NCBI GenBank assembly: GCA_001792895.1
Contig: MARA01000002.1
Span: 2,294,001-2,358,000, forward strand
Source of the DNA: Lentinus brumalis
Lineage: Eukaryota; Basidiomycota; Agaricomycetes; Polyporales; Polyporaceae
Length of the DNA stretch: 64,000 nt
Direction of reading: 5' to 3'
Shown: positions 1 through 13,021 of the stretch, one piece after another
Layout: the number at the start of each line of letters is the position of its first letter
Numbering within the stretch: the first letter of the stretch is position 1
Program-made: the position numbers and the translations under genes
Notes under the pieces: generated by a model
Databases searched by the model: none
Told to the model about the DNA's origin: nothing
What the model saw: the letters and a program-made list of their open reading frames with translations, nothing else

Positions 1-3000
1 CCGTCCGCTGTCTGCTCGAAGGTCAGCCGGATGGTCATCTCGGTCAACGCGCACCAACGGAAGTAGAGCTCCTGCCAGACCGCGAGATGGATCGCAGACG
101 GCGAGGTGATGAGGCGCATGAGCTTCCTGATTCGCTTCTGGTGTCCCACTCGGCCTGCAAGACATCAGCGTCTTGCTGAGCAGCAGCCGCATAGATCCAC
201 CCACCAATCATCGACACTTTCGGATCGCCAAGCTGCTCGTATATGGGATGACGCTTCAGGACCTCGTCCTCGTTGACATCTGAGGCTTCTGGAGCATCGG
301 GCTGCCGCTCGGCCTGCGCCAGGAGCCGTAGACACTGACATGCCGTGTATGACACGACGGAGTCAAAAGAGCACAAAGACACGAGGAAGGCAATCTCTGC
401 CAGTGCGAAGGAGGACACGCGTGTCTTTTCGATTCGGAGGGATTGTCGCAGCTGCGTATCAGTTGGCTCGTTGAAGGCATAGCGATACATGACCTCATAT
501 GCTTGTTGGATGAGCATGCGCTGCGTTTGCAATTCGGTTCGGGTGCTCAGGAGGTTGTTGGAGACCGCTGAAAGGACAGCAGGGCTGAGGCAACATCAAC
601 ACAGAATCAAATGCCATACAAGGACTGCACTCACCCGACTTCCTTCATCCAGCGAATGAGTATGGGATACTTGGGATTGTTGACTGGGCACTGAACGACG
701 GAATCGAAGAAGTAATTGAACGTTCTGCCCAGTGACCACCGTACGGCTGGATCCGCAGGCGAAGTAAAGGTAGCGACACAGGTCGGGAAGACCAAGTGGA
801 CAACGTCGTCCTTGATTAGATCATGATACCACCATATATCAGCGCGCCAGAGGGTCAATACTGCGAGGATCAGCAAGTCGCGGTCAGGCAACGTCTCAGA
901 CGTGTACCGCTTCGCTCTTGGCCGTAATGCAGCCTTGCGAGACGATCCGTGTGCGTCGACCTCGCTTCGACGTGTGTAGGCGCTCTGCAGGAAGCGCGTT
1001 CATTTGAGCCCATAAGCACAAGGGAAAGGCTGCATACGTAGAAGATGCGGCCAAGACGGTCGTTGATTTTGACCTTCAAGGGCTCCATTGAACGCTGCCA
1101 TGGGAGTTTCCATCCCTTAGAGAAAACGGGTCAGCCATGGTCGTGCAGGGAGGGGGAATATCTGTACGTCGACAATTAACGTCAAACAGGCTTTGACAGC
1201 GCAGATCTTGACTGCTTCAGAGCGCTCCGGTTCAACACACTGTTGGAAAAATGGAATAGACTCCTCCTCAGGCAGGAAGCGATACAGTGCGGCCATGGCA
1301 TCTGACAACATCGCGACATCAAGGTCGTCTGGGCACTCCCAGAACGGACGGTCCTTGGTCCACTTCAGGAGTGTCATCTAGCGGCGAGCACCAACGACGT
1401 CAGAGCATTCGAATGCTAACAAGACCGGACACCAACCTTCAGCTCGTGAGCAAGATCGTACGCCGTGGCAATCAAAGGCGCCTCGTTCTCTCCGTCAGGA
1501 TGCGGGCGCACCCTGGAAGCCGCCCTGCAGATGTCGACCGCGCACACAATGGCGACTTCGGAAAATTTCGACGAGTAGGGAAGATTCTTCATAATAAGCT
1601 CGGTGATGTTGCGATCCTTCCGGTAAGCCACCTTCTGACCGAGAGATGTCTCAAGTTCGCCTTTGAGGCGGTCATGGCTGATGCAAAGAAGCACCGCAAG
1701 CGTCGGCCACGCGCCAGTCTTCTCTCGTGAGCTCTCCTGCAGATCATACAGCAGGTCGAAGACCCGCTCTGGCGCGCCCTCCAGGCGACGATGCAACAGG
1801 AGAGCATCGTTGTACTCGTCAGGGCAGAGCTCTATCCAGTTCCAAATCGCCGTCCGAAGCGCAATCGACACCGGAATTTGTGCGTCCTTCTTCAGATTGA
1901 TGAGTGAAGACGACAGTTCTGTGATCGACTTAGCTTTGACCGCTGTACGACCGCAACGCGAAGGATCATACCTTGCAAGGACTGTACCAGCTTCGTTCTG
2001 TCCAATGCGCTATACGTGATCAGCTGGAGGTCAACGGTGTCCGGATCAGGCTCCGTGCTGCCGGCCAGACTGTGTATCCGCTGCCGGATTCTGTTGAGGA
2101 CGACGAACCAGTTGGATGCTGAAAGATGGTACACTATCCGACCAGTGTACTTGGCGATGGACGCATGAAGAGACAGCACCGACTTCGCAACCAGGAAAGA
2201 TGTCTTCTCGTACGTCACCGAGTGGTGAGGCAGACGACTGGAGATCGAGCTAGAGACACCTCCTGAGTTGAGCGAAGTGGTAGATGGGTGCTTCGCGCGG
2301 TTGATTGTGCGGGGTGCCGCACCAGGAGCGACAGGTGGCGGAAGCGTTGCCGAGGGCTCTTCACTCCCACCGAACTCGTGGGATTCGACAGACTCGAAGT
2401 CCTGGAAAGAAGCATCGAAGCTCATACTCGCCGAAGATGTGAGCCGGTGTTTGCGTGGCGCAGCTTGCCTGAGTAGGAGAACCATGACGCTGATGATGTA
2501 CCGCGCACAGTTGTCGTCAAGGGGAGGTGGTTCTATGAGAGTAGTCGCCGATGTAGACAGCTGCTCCGTGGAGGCATGTCGGCCGCGTCCGGGCGTCGGG
2601 ATGGAGGAGTCTGGTGTTGCAGGCTTCGATCCAGGAGCTGGCTTGCTTCCACGGGAAGTCGATCTAGTCTCCTCGGCGCGAGATCCCCAACGCGACGCCA
2701 TTGCAAGGGCGAGGACCTTGAGGAGGAAGAGTTGGGACTGGAGAATGTCGACACCACGGAATCCAGCGCCCTCGATTTGCTGCAAGGATTTGAGTTGTTG
2801 ACAGAGTGGTGAGGTCGTAGTACGCACCTTGGCAAGCTTCTCCAGCTGCTCCGTCAACGCCAGCGAAATCATGTCGAGCGAGTCCCTCGACAAGTCCACC
2901 AGTGACTCCACCGTTTGCATCACAGCTTCATCCGCCTCCAACTCCGTTAATGAGATTCCAGAATTACATGGAAGCTACACACGAAGAATGTCATCAAACA

Positions 3001-3244
3001 CCCGCAGCGAGCGTGTGCAAGACCAGCGGTAGGGAGCGCGTACCTTGTTTTTGAGCCTGTTTATGAGGACTTGGACTACTTTTTGCTGTGGGGACGCGGG
3101 AATGCTGGCCGAGGACGCGTAGGGAAGGTTGGAGGACTGCAGGATGGGTGATTGAGCCGATATGCTGTGGTTGGATCCATTGCTCCTGTGGACACGGGTG
3201 GAACTCGCGATATTATGACCTGCGGAGGCACGTCTTGCAGGCAT
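1..3244 (-). CDS. Neurofibromin/Ira-type Ras GTPase-activating protein, N-terminal part (partial)
   Basis: Minus-strand gene that runs off the left edge. Exons, in transcript order: 3244-3044, 2974-1972, 1918-1437, 1377-1168, 1115-1038, 984-635, 584-205, 154-1. All introns are 50-70 nt with GT-AG ends, and the phases agree throughout, giving about 952 residues. The start is ATG 3244 (MPARRASAGH...). Recognition rests on stretches I know from fungal NF1/Ira proteins: VVQVLINRLKNK, then LVDLSRDSLDMISLALTEQL at the exon 1/2 boundary, DRPFWECPDDLDV near 1350, and GRVGHQKRIRKLMRLI across the 155-204 intron. The GAP and Sec14/PH-like domains would lie beyond the edge and are not visible. The family stimulates GTP hydrolysis by Ras and damps cAMP/PKA signalling. 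The PKA regulatory subunit at 46910-48444 belongs to the same pathway but is not adjacent. Confidence 0.82.
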
Positions 3245-4967
3245 CGCGCATGAGTGTGTGTATTGGGACGCCAATCAGACGAGGATGAATGAACCAGAGC
3301 TCGTGAGTCGGGGGCAGTGAGATATGAACGAGGCGGCCACAGAAGCCTCTGTCGACTGCACGGAGCAGTGCGCGGGACGTCGAGGGCGTTCGCAGCGAGC
3401 GACGAGCTGCAATCGCACGCCCAAGCAGGCGCGTGCGACCCCGCTACGCTTACGTACTCGCCCAAACGGGCAGGTTCGGCGCTTCTCAGGTACCCTACCC
3501 GAGAATCAATTAACGCGATGGCTCTTCGCTGAACGCAAGCACAGTACCGCACTGAAGTGTGTATGTCGTCTCCTCAGAGCATTCAGAGTCACAGGTTTCA
3601 TGCGCTACAGCATGAATACCCCGTGAGCACCGCAGAGACGACTGCTCATCATTCAACGCGGAGGCGAGGACACGGGCAGGCCGCATGCGACGACTGGGTA
3701 AATGGTTTCAATCGGTGATGCCAGTTCGACACTGAACACTACTGGTCCGTGCGCGGTGACTGTACAAGCACAGATCCGGGGCGCAATTTATTTGTTCGAT
3801 GGACGTGAGGCTTGTAGGAATACTTGTGGAACTCAGTGTGGTTGCTGATGCTCGGCGCAGAAGTCACGATGCAGACTACACAAGGGACGCAGAACCTCGC
3901 AGAACCTCCGACGCGTCAGCTCCAGCGGACGATAGGTGGATGCACCCGCGTAACAGCGACGTCCCCAGACACATCAGGTTCTCCGCCTCCCGGCGCTGTT
4001 TGAGAGGTGATCGTATCATTGAACTGGTCCAAGCTGATGCATGAGAGGAGGGGTTTGCTCCGAGGGCAAGTGCACAAAGCCGGCAGGCCGGTACCGTCGA
4101 TGCGGGGCTCTGAGTAAGTAAGTACACCGCATGGAACAATCACTCACCAATCGCATGTTCGAGCACTTGCTCGTAAGAAGCTCAACAACTCGAGAGTCGA
4201 TGGTGATTGAGCCACTGGTATCGAACCATAATAGGAAGAGACACGCTACCACATACGAAGCGGCGCTGCGAGGCGAATTGACGCACGATAATGTTTTGAG
4301 CACGGACCCATAAGGACCCACTGAAGATGCATCTGCTGTGGTCTGTGGCCGCATCCAGAAAGCTTTGTGTGCGGGCCCTGCATAAGAGCCGGTGCGCATA
4401 GGGCCCTAGGGGCACGCAGAGGACGGTGGACGGCGAAAGCAGCGGGGGCATCCACAATGGGTTCTAGGACGCAATCAATACCAAGAATGGGCTAGCTTGT
4501 GTCGGCCGAGTACCGGAGTGTGAAAGCGCCCCGCCCCTTGCACGATTGCTGGTGGTAGAAAGTTGAGGGCGGGCTACGCGCAGAGGGAAACTCCGCCGCA
4601 ATCTGGACTCCGCACGAGTCGCTTTCGCCACCATTGTCTCCGTCCATCCACCGCGGTCTCCCCCCTAGAAAAACACACCTACCGTCAAGCGTCCTCCGGG
4701 ACGTCCGTAGTTCCTGTCGCATCGCTGTCGAAATCCCTGCCTTTATCTTTTGAATCGCTCTCCTCCGTTTGTCGCTGACTTGTCGTTTGCGCATAGCTCT
4801 TTCTGCTTGTCATTCTCTGTGCTCGAATTTACGTGTCCTTTCCTACTCTCGCTGTCGATTCTTCTCATTTCTCGCCTCCCGAACGCCGACGCTCCCGAGC
4901 AGAAGGGCCGTCACACCACACCACGCTCGCGTCAATCGATCTCAAGACCCCTACCGATCTTCACGCC
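3245..4967. other. Divergent intergenic region, RasGAP / RRM gene
   Basis: This 1.7 kb stretch separates two divergently transcribed genes and presumably holds both promoters. The last 150 bases before 4968 are strongly CT-rich, as is usual upstream of fungal coding starts. On the minus strand, GTGAGT near 4147 and TACTTACTCAG near 4110 could splice two short open stretches (about 4270-4150 and 4110-3850). The encoded protein has no recognisable feature, so I do not call a gene. Confidence 0.4.
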
Positions 4968-7900
4968 ATGTCACGCCCAGAAGCACACATGCACGACTAC
5001 GACCATCCTGCGTTCGAGAGCCGGAGGAGCGGTGAACACGCACACGGAGCGGGCGGGCAGGACTATGGCTCGCTCATGCGGGACTACATGCCCAGGGACG
5101 GTGGTCTGCGCGACGGCGGGCGGGACTATGGCGCACAGGAGTTCGGGTCCGGGACGTTCTACAACTCCTCGTACGGCACGTCACCACCGCCGCCGCCCTT
5201 CACCGCCGATCGCCGCCAGCTCGCGTCCAACAACCTGCCCGGGCCCGGCTTCTCGTCCTTCGTCGCGCCGAGGATGCTCAACTCCGGGCAGGGCCTCGGC
5301 GTCGGGGCGGCCGCGAACTGGCATTCCAAGCCGGCGACGTTCTCGGGCTCGCCGAACACGGGCAGGCCGTCCGGCGACGGGAACCCTTCACAAGGCCAAC
5401 CGTCGCCCTTGGCTTTTAACCAGCACCATCGCCCGACTCCCTCGCGCGGCCTCCCAGAGCTCTACTCCTCCCCTCTCCTCCCCCCCACCCCTCCCTTCCC
5501 CGACCGCGACAACCGCGACGCCTTCTTCAGCCAACGCTCCCACCCGCAGCAGTCGTCCAGCCCGCTGTCCGTGCAGGTCCCGCCCGCGCAACCCCAGTCC
5601 AACCCCTCTCCCAACGCCCCCACTCCTTCCCCTCGCACGACCGTCTGGTGGGGCGAACTCGAACCCTGGATGGACGAAGAGTACGCCAAGCAGGTCTGCA
5701 GCCTCATGGGCTGGGACCCTGTGAGCATCAAGGTCCCCCGTCCTGCCCCCGACCCCATCACCGGTCAACAGGCCAACAACCCGGGCTACTGCTTCTTGAC
5801 GTTCCCCACGCAGGCACAGGCCGCCTCTGTCTTGTCGCAAGTGAGCAGCAACGCGCCGCCCCTCATCATGCCAAACTCGTCGAAGCCGTTTTCGCTCAAC
5901 TGGGCATCCTCCGTACCGTCTGCACCTTTACCGTCGAGCATGCCCGGCCAAACTATCTCGATCCCCGGCGTCCAGAACCCGCAGTATCCCAAGGAGTACA
6001 GCATTTTCGTTGGTGACCTCGCCCCCGAGGTATCGAACTCTGACTTGGTCGCCGTCTTCCGCAACCCTGTGCTGGGTCTACGGAATGACCGTGAGCCGCG
6101 CTTCATTCGCCCGTTCCTCAGCTGCAAGAGCGCGAAGATCATGCTCGATCCCGTCACCGGTGTCTCTCGTGGTTATGGCTTCGTCAGGTGCGTGAACCAG
6201 TGGCTATATGCGCTCGCTCCAAGGTTTGACGGCTCAGCAGGTTCACCGATGAGGCGGACCAGCAGCGTGCGCTCATTGAGATGCATGGTCTCTACTGTCT
6301 CTCACGACCCAGTACGTTTGCCTATTGTTCAGCTAGTAACGCTCAGAGCTGACTATATGCACTTAGTGCGCATCTCTCCGGCCACGGCTAAGTTCAAACC
6401 GGCGCCCGGCATGACTGGGATCGACTTCTCGCAGGTGCCGTTCGCTCCTACGATGCAGTCTGGCCCACCCCAGGATCTCGCCGCCTCCCACACAGCGTCG
6501 GGAGGGGGTCCTGCTCAAGCGAAAAGCGTTTCGGCACCCCTCGCTGGCGTGGCCGCGTCGTCATCATCGAACACCTCGCTTAACAGTGCTGTGTCAAACT
6601 CCGGCTCCTCGTCATCGCTGTCTGCGCCATCATTGAGCTCGGGTCCGAGCGCAGCGTCGTCTTCGACCCTCGCATCTACGATGTCTGATGAAGCCCTAAA
6701 GTCCGGTCAGTATGCAGGCTCCAATGGCACGGGATCATCCACTCCGTCGAATGGCAACAGCGTACCTTCAATCACTGCACCCTTCGCCCATCAGACCACC
6801 GACCAGCTCCTGGCGCAACACTACAACCTCTCAGAGGAGTCTTGGAAGCACCACGCTCAAGCCCGTGCCATTCTGTCAAACCTGATTGGCCCCAACGGGG
6901 AACAATTGACGTCGTCGGACCCGTACAACACTACGGTGTTTGTGGGAGGCTTGTCGCCGTTGATCTCAGAAGATACTCTGCGGACATTCTTCGCACCGTT
7001 TGGCGAGATTCACTACGTTCGTTTTCCTCTCTGTGCCGGCGTGATGAAATGCTCAATGTACGCGTTTCTTTCAGGTGAAGGTACCGGTCGGGAAGCATTG
7101 TGGATTTGTGCAGTTCGTGCGCAAGCCTGATGCCGAACGGGCGATCGAGAAGATGCAGGGCTTCCCTATCGGTGGGAGCAGGATCAGGCTGAGCTGGGGG
7201 CGTAGTCAATGTGTGTTCTGCGTCACATCCTGCCTCTCCACATGCTGACATCTTGTACAGACAAGGCGGCTCAGGCCGCAGCGCAAGCCGCACAGGCAGC
7301 TGCTTTTCAGGCACAATACCAACCGCCGGCGCAGCAGCCCCAGCTACCGGTTCAGGGCATCCAAACACAGAACCAGCAGCAGCAGCAGCAGCCTCCTCTT
7401 ACTCCTGAGCAAGCGCTGCAGCTTCTGGAGAAGTTTGGACTGACAAGTCTTCTAGCGAGCGGCGGTGGCCCCGCTGGCGGTGCTATGGAGAATGTGAGTA
7501 ACGAGCGTCAGATTGCAGCTGCTCTGCTCAACGACGTCGATGGCGATCGCATGGCGTCGTTTAACGCATTCGCTCCTCCAATCTTCGCCCCACGCCAGAC
7601 CAACAATACCGCAGCGTCGTCGAACTTCTCCCCCTTCTCCCCCGACCCCAGCTATCTTGGCGATCGTGGGAATAGTGATGCATCCGCGGCACCGGGGCAG
7701 AACGTGCCTCATGGGGCTAAGTCGTACACCCCCTGGTACACTGGGCAAGACGACAAGATCGCCAACGCTAATGGAAGGTCTCGCCTACGTCTCTGCAGAA
7801 TGCACGCTCGTCGAGCGTTTCGCAACGCTTCACTTCCTTCTTGGGTGACGGACCAGCTGCAGCTGCCTTCCAGCCAACGAGGACGTCCAGCCGTCAGGAG

Positions 7901-8041
7901 GCGCCCATCGCGAGGCCGGAGCCCACCCGTCGAGGGTCCCAGAAGGAGGACTTCGCTGTTGTTGCGCCAGGTGCAGACGTCGTCCGTGACATGAACGGAA
8001 CGCTTGCTAGCCTTTCCCTGGACGACCACGAGAACGCATAA
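4968..8041 (+). CDS. Three-RRM RNA-binding protein of the Ngr1/Nam8/Csx1 type
   Basis: Exons 4968-6187, 6241-6311, 6367-7016, 7075-7210, 7261-7703 and 7799-8041 give about 920 residues. The first ATG after the CT-rich leader starts MSRPEAHMHDYDH. RRM1 begins near residue 223 (TTVWWGELEPWMDE), RRM2 near 343 (YSIFVGDLAPEV ... GYGFVRF, with the 6188 intron inside) and RRM3 near 617 (NTTVFVGGLSPL ... GKHCGFVQF). An Ala/Gln-rich stretch with a Gln run follows. Low-complexity Ser/Pro/Gly segments link the domains. Relatives are the U1 snRNP component Nam8 and the mRNA-stability regulators Ngr1 and Csx1, so the role is binding of mRNA or pre-mRNA. The last junction is uncertain. The frame must change between 7700 and 7799, the acceptor CTCTGCAG at 7798 with GCTAATG upstream is good, but the only in-phase donor (GTGCCT, 7704) is weak, so a sequence error is possible. 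Confidence 0.85.
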
Positions 8042-8669
8042 ACACACAGACCGCCGCACGTTAAATTAACCTCGCACGTCATCAAGCACATACCGTCCGC
8101 AACAACTATACTATCCCTTTCTAGCTTTGTCAAGTCGTTCAGGTTCTTTCGTACCTATCCACATCCCTATGGCTATCGAATGTCACTTTACGTTCTTCAT
8201 GACGCTATCACTCCGTCTGTCGCCTTCTGTCCTTTCGATCACGTTTTACGTTAGCATGCGGATTTTGTTATACTACGCCCCCGTACGCATCGCATCCGCC
8301 TCCGTCCCATATCTCTCAGTCAGTTACCGAACGTTCATCGTCATGATACTCTGAATCGTCCACATGAATCGCGAAGCCCCATCTCCGTTTTCTCGTTTTG
8401 TCTCGCCGTAGTTCCTGTTGCATCTCGGTATCTGCTGTCCCAAGGGCGCTATCCTTCTCCGTACAATGACACTAATGAGCCAGGCATTTCTACGTGAGAT
8501 TACAACAGGGTGCAATACCGCGCGCTGCGTACTGTCAGCTTGAACACAACACAGCGTTCATAGGCGCTCATCGTCTCAGAATGGCACTAACCCTAGGAGA
8601 GGGTTTGCCTGACTTCGTCTCGAGACCAATTTTTCCCCTCATCCTCTCAGCGTTCTGGACACCTACACC
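8042..8669. other. Intergenic: RRM gene 3' region and eIF3b promoter
   Basis: There is no gene here. The first half is T-rich and consistent with a 3' UTR. The segment just before ATG 8670 is presumably the eIF3b core promoter and leader. I see no repeats or RNA gene. Confidence 0.5.
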
Positions 8670-11231
8670 ATGGCTCCCAACGGCGTAAACGGAGTCCACG
8701 ACGACGAAGACATTGATTATTCTGACATTGAAGCAAAGTATGTCTGTCTCATCGTGATCACTTTCTCGACACTCAGACTTTTCGCGGTAGATATCAGGTC
8801 GAGTACGATGAAGGATTCGACAACATCCTCGTCGTCGACGGCGTACCCGTAATTGACAAGTCCAAGCTTGAGAAGCTGCTCCAGAAGATCTCCAAGGACT
8901 TCAGTCGCAAGGGATGTCCCATCAAGCCAGAGAACATGACGGTACCGTGGAACGATGCGAACGGAAAGAGCAAAGGGTGCGCAGTCTTCTAGTATGGCTT
9001 GCGAGCTTGTGAGCGCTGACTGTTGCGGTTGAAGTTACATGTTCATGGAGTTTAAGACTGCCGACGACGCCGCTCGCGCACTGGCCACGATGAACGGACA
9101 TCCGTTCGATGCGAAACACACCTTCTTGATCAACCGCTTCACCGACTTTGAGCGGTACCTCAATCTGGACGAGACGTACGTGGAGCCTGAGCCGGAAGAG
9201 TACAAGCCCAAGGTTCGTTTCCTCGTTGACTGTCGATGCCGAGGGAGCACGGAGTGAACGGTGGTTTCAGGAACATCTGCGCGCTTGGCTCGGCGACCCC
9301 CAAGGCCGCGACCAGTATGCTACCTACCGCGGAGACGAGGTGGAGGTTCATTGGCACGGCAAGCCTTCCCAGTGCGAGGTGGCATACAGCAAAACTGTGA
9401 GTACCAGTTCTGTTGCGCCATCTACGTCACCCTCAACCAAGTCACCGTAGAACTGGACGGACCTGTACGTCTCCTGGTCACCCATGGGCACGTACATGGC
9501 CACCCTCCACCGGCAAGGTGTGCGTCTATGGGGTGGCCCGTCCTGGGACCCTCACCAGCGGTTTGCGCACCCGCTCGTCAAGCTCATCGACTTCTCGCCG
9601 AACGAGCAATACCTTGTCACCTGGTCGTATGATCCCATCGTCGTGCGCGAGGGTGCGGAGCAGGGCCCCCAGTACTTCTCGCCCGAGGACGAAGGCAACA
9701 ACGTCGCCGTATGGGACGTCAAAACCGGCAACCTCCTCCGTACATTCCCGAGCGTGTACCCCGAGGGCGACGAGGCGAAGAAGCAGATGCAGTGGCCCAC
9801 ACTCAAGTGGAGTCCTGACGACAAGTTCGTCGCGCGCGTCACACCTGGTCAGCAGATCAGCGTGTACGAGCTGCCGAGCATGGGTCTTCAGGGCAAGAAG
9901 AGCATCAAGATCGAAGGTGTGGTCGACTTCGAGTGGCGGCCGCTGGGTGAGAAGGACCGCGATGAGACTGAGAAGGAGAACAAGGCGAACGGCGCGGCCA
10001 AGGCGTCGAAGAAGCCCAGGGAGAACATGATTGCGTATTGGACTCCCGAGGTCCAGAACCAACCGGCTCGTGTATCTCTGATGAACTTCCCGAGTCGAGA
10101 GACGCTCCGGCAGAAGAACCTGTTTAATGTCACCGAGGTGTGTTGTCTTCGCTGATGACTTCTGGAAAAATGCTCATCGCGTCACTCCTTCAGTGCAAGC
10201 TCTACTGGCAAAACCAGGGTGACTTCCTTTGTGTCAAGGTCGATCGCCACACGAAAACGAAGAAGTCTATCTTCTGCAACCTGGAGATTTTCCGTGTCCG
10301 GGAGAAGGACTTCCCGGTCGAGGTCGTCGAGCTCAAGGACACTGTAACCGATTTCTCGTGGGAGCCCAAGGGCGAGCGGTTCGCGCTGGTCTCGAGCAAT
10401 GATCCCAACCTTGGCAACCCAGGCCCTGGAATCACTATTAAGACCGATGTCAGCTTCTACCAGCATGACCGCAGCAAGGGCGACTTCAGGCTGCTTAAGA
10501 CCCTCCCGGGGCGAACGAGCAATACCGTTCGGTGGTCGCCGCGCGGTCGGCATGTCGTGCTTGCTACGGTTGGCTCGTCGAGCAAGTCGGAGTTGGAGTT
10601 CTGGGACCTCGACTTCTTGACCGACGAGACCCGCCGGGACGGCGCACCCTGGGGCAGCGGCATCCAGCACCTCGGCACGGCGGACCACTACGCCCTTACG
10701 GACGCCGAGTGGGACCCCAGCGGCCGGTATCTTGCTACGAGCGCCAGTGCCTGGAGGCATACGGTCAGTGTCTACTTCATCTGCGCGCATTGGCGATCAG
10801 TTGCTAATTGAGGGTGAACGTAGTTGGAGAACGGCTACGCGATCTGGGACTTCCGTGGACAAGAGCTCGAGAAGCACATTCTCGACCGGTTCAAGCAATT
10901 CCTCTGGCGACCGCGCCCGCCGTCATTGCTCTCGAAGGAGAAGCAGAAGCAGATCCGGCGCAACCTCAAGGAGTACAGCCGGGTGTTCGAGGAGGAAGAC
11001 GCGGCCGAGGAGAGCAACGTGAGCGCGGAGCTCATCGCACACCGCAAGCGGCTTGTCGACGAGTGGAACGCGTGGCGTCTGCGCTGCAAGGAGGAGGTCG
11101 CGGAGGAGGCGAGGAAACGCGGGAAGAAGGTCGACTCTGCGCAAGAGAAGGCGCCGCAGGAGGAGAAGGAGGAGATCGAGGTCTGGATCGACGAGGTCAT
11201 CGAGCAGATCGAGGAAGAGGTCGTCGAGTGA
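8670..11231 (+). CDS. eIF3b: Eukaryotic translation initiation factor 3 subunit b (eIF3b/Prt1)
   Basis: Seven exons: 8670-8737, 8791-8976, 9035-9212, 9271-9396, 9451-10137, 10194-10763 and 10824-11231. All phases agree and the product is 740 residues, the usual length for fungal Prt1. An acidic N-terminus ([18 protein letters not shown]) precedes an RRM ([12 protein letters not shown] ... [17 protein letters not shown]). A beta-propeller of the eIF2A/Prt1 type follows ([63 protein letters not shown]). The highly charged Glu/Lys-rich C-terminus binds eIF3i/g in known homologues. The protein is a core scaffold of eIF3 and recruits the 40S subunit to the mRNA in the cytoplasm. Five of the seven exons begin in phase 0 or follow conserved residues, so I consider the model secure. 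Confidence 0.97.
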
Positions 11232-11551
11232 TCCTGAGTCCTCGCCATCTGGATGTGTTGTCTTGCGTGTGCTGCCCAGGCTGATTGTGCTCGTCAATAG
11301 TTGTTTTCGCTGTGTTGTATTCATCCAACGGCCCGCCTGGTCATGTTTGCGTGAGAAGAGAGACGGTGTGACCGAGGACGCGGTCACGTTGTGGGCGCGA
11401 GTGGTTCGTGGAACCCAACTCCACCGGACAACTCAACGGGTACGTCACTCGTAGTCTCGTACTGACGACAGAAGTGGCACCAGCCTCTGTTCTCGAACTC
11501 CCGACGCGCCATGTCCTGCTATAAAGCCTTGGATGTCCACCTCGGCCAGCC
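11232..11551. other. Intergenic, eIF3b 3' region / SDR promoter
   Basis: A 320-base spacer between two co-oriented genes. CT-rich sequence and a short CTATAAAG element near 11518 lie upstream of ATG 11552. No gene is seen. Confidence 0.4.
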
Positions 11552-12719
11552 ATGTACTCCATCTTCCGTTCTGCCCTTAGACAACCCGCAGCCGCCGCAT
11601 CCCGCTCAAGCTTCAGACCCTCTCGCACTCTCTACACGACTGTCGTACGCCAGAACATGTCCACCAACAACGAAAACGCGAAGTTTGGTGCTTCCCGCCT
11701 CTTCAATGTCGAGGACTGGGTCGTTGTCGTCACCGGTGGCGGCACCGGTATCGGCCTGATGATCACCCAAGCCTTCGCGAACAACGGTGCCCGTGTGTAC
11801 ATCACCGGACGCCGTCCAGAGGTTCTCGAGACCGCCGCGAAGACATGGGGCAAGAGCCTCCTCAACCCTCGCGGTCAGATCATCCCTGTTCCCGCGGACT
11901 GCACAGACAAGGCGTCGATCGAGAACCTCGTGAAAACTATAGGCAAGCACGAGAAGCACGTCGATGTCCTCGTCAACAACGCCGGTATCAGCAAGGGCAC
12001 CTCGTCCGTCGAGAAGGGCGACGAGAGCGCGAACGCGCTCAAGGAGCAACTTTGGAACGAGAACATCTCCGATTGGGAGGATGTCTATCGCACGAACGTC
12101 ATTGGGTGGGTAGCAGCATCTACGTCGAGTGTGCTCAGCTGTACTTATACGCATATAATCAGCTACTTCTTCACGTCTGCTGCCTTCCTACCTCTCCTCT
12201 CTGCGGCTGCCCGCGACGGCCACACCGGCACGGTGATCAATATTTCGTCAATGTCCGGCATCACGCGCACTACGCAACACCATTTCAAGTACAATGTGTC
12301 GAAGTCTGCTACCATCCAGCTCAGTCAACTCCTCGCACAGGAGTTCCGTCGTCCTGGAGTCAACGTGCGCGTCAACAACATTGCCCCTGGTATCTTCCCG
12401 AGCGAGATGACGGGTCAGTTTCTCCGCGACACTTTCGTGCATGTGCACTATAGACTGACGACTCTGCAGTGGGCCATTCTGACGAGAAGAACAAATCCGC
12501 GATGGAGGTTCCCCCTGACTACGGCGAGAAGAAGGGCATCCCTGCTGGACGCCCTGGACGGGAGGAGGACATGGCGCAATTGGCGCTTTTCCTTGCTTGC
12601 AACGAGTACGCCTACGGTCAGGTAAGTGCTGTGCATACTTCCCTGGCATTCGAGATACTCACTCGTTATCTCTGAAGACCGTGGCCATCGAAGGAGGCTA
12701 CCTCTTGGAGCACCCGTAG
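11552..12719 (+). CDS. Short-chain dehydrogenase/reductase with putative mitochondrial presequence
   Basis: Exons 11552-12105, 12163-12413, 12470-12621 and 12678-12719 give 332 residues. Classical SDR features are present: the Rossmann nucleotide-binding motif TGGGTGIG near residue 60, NNAG near 140, a catalytic Ser in INISSMSG, and the YNVSK (YxxxK) active site. The first 35 residues are rich in Arg, Ser and Ala and lack acidic residues, which suggests mitochondrial import. An internal Met (MSTNNENAKF) could start a cytosolic form. The substrate cannot be told from sequence. The family includes fatty-acid 3-oxoacyl reductases and many sugar or secondary-metabolite reductases. Confidence 0.9.
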
Positions 12720-13021
12720 AGTTCTTCCGACCATCATCCAACACTATTGTATATTCCAACTGTATCACCACCCGCATTCATCTTGTAGCAATAGCAACAC
12801 GGATAACTTCGAACACTTCCTTGTGGAATCGACTTGGAATTGACCTCGCGGATACCGAACGAGGTGTATCCGACGGCGAACAGGTGGGCATCGCAGTTCG
12901 GCCTAGTCTCCTTCATGTCAGCCTCCTCACCCTCATAAGTTGGATGTTGTTCCTTCGTTTCGCCATTCTCCCACCCTCCTTCATCTTTCACTTTCGCGCA
13001 CATCACTGGTTGATTGTCAGG
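12720..13021. other. Short intergenic region
   Basis: About 300 bases between co-oriented genes. The CT-rich segment at about 12950-13000 is probably the leader of the next gene. Nothing else was recognised. Confidence 0.4.

Noticed and set aside
4180..4260. tRNA-like T-arm sequence (GGTTCGATACC on the minus strand)
   Set aside because: No matching acceptor stem or D-arm could be folded around it.
6068..6123. Intron inside RRM2 of the Ngr1/Nam8-type gene (GTGCTG to CTCAG)
   Set aside because: The read-through text (GLRNDREPRFIRPFLSCKSA) is one I know to be conserved in fungal orthologues, and removing it breaks the frame.
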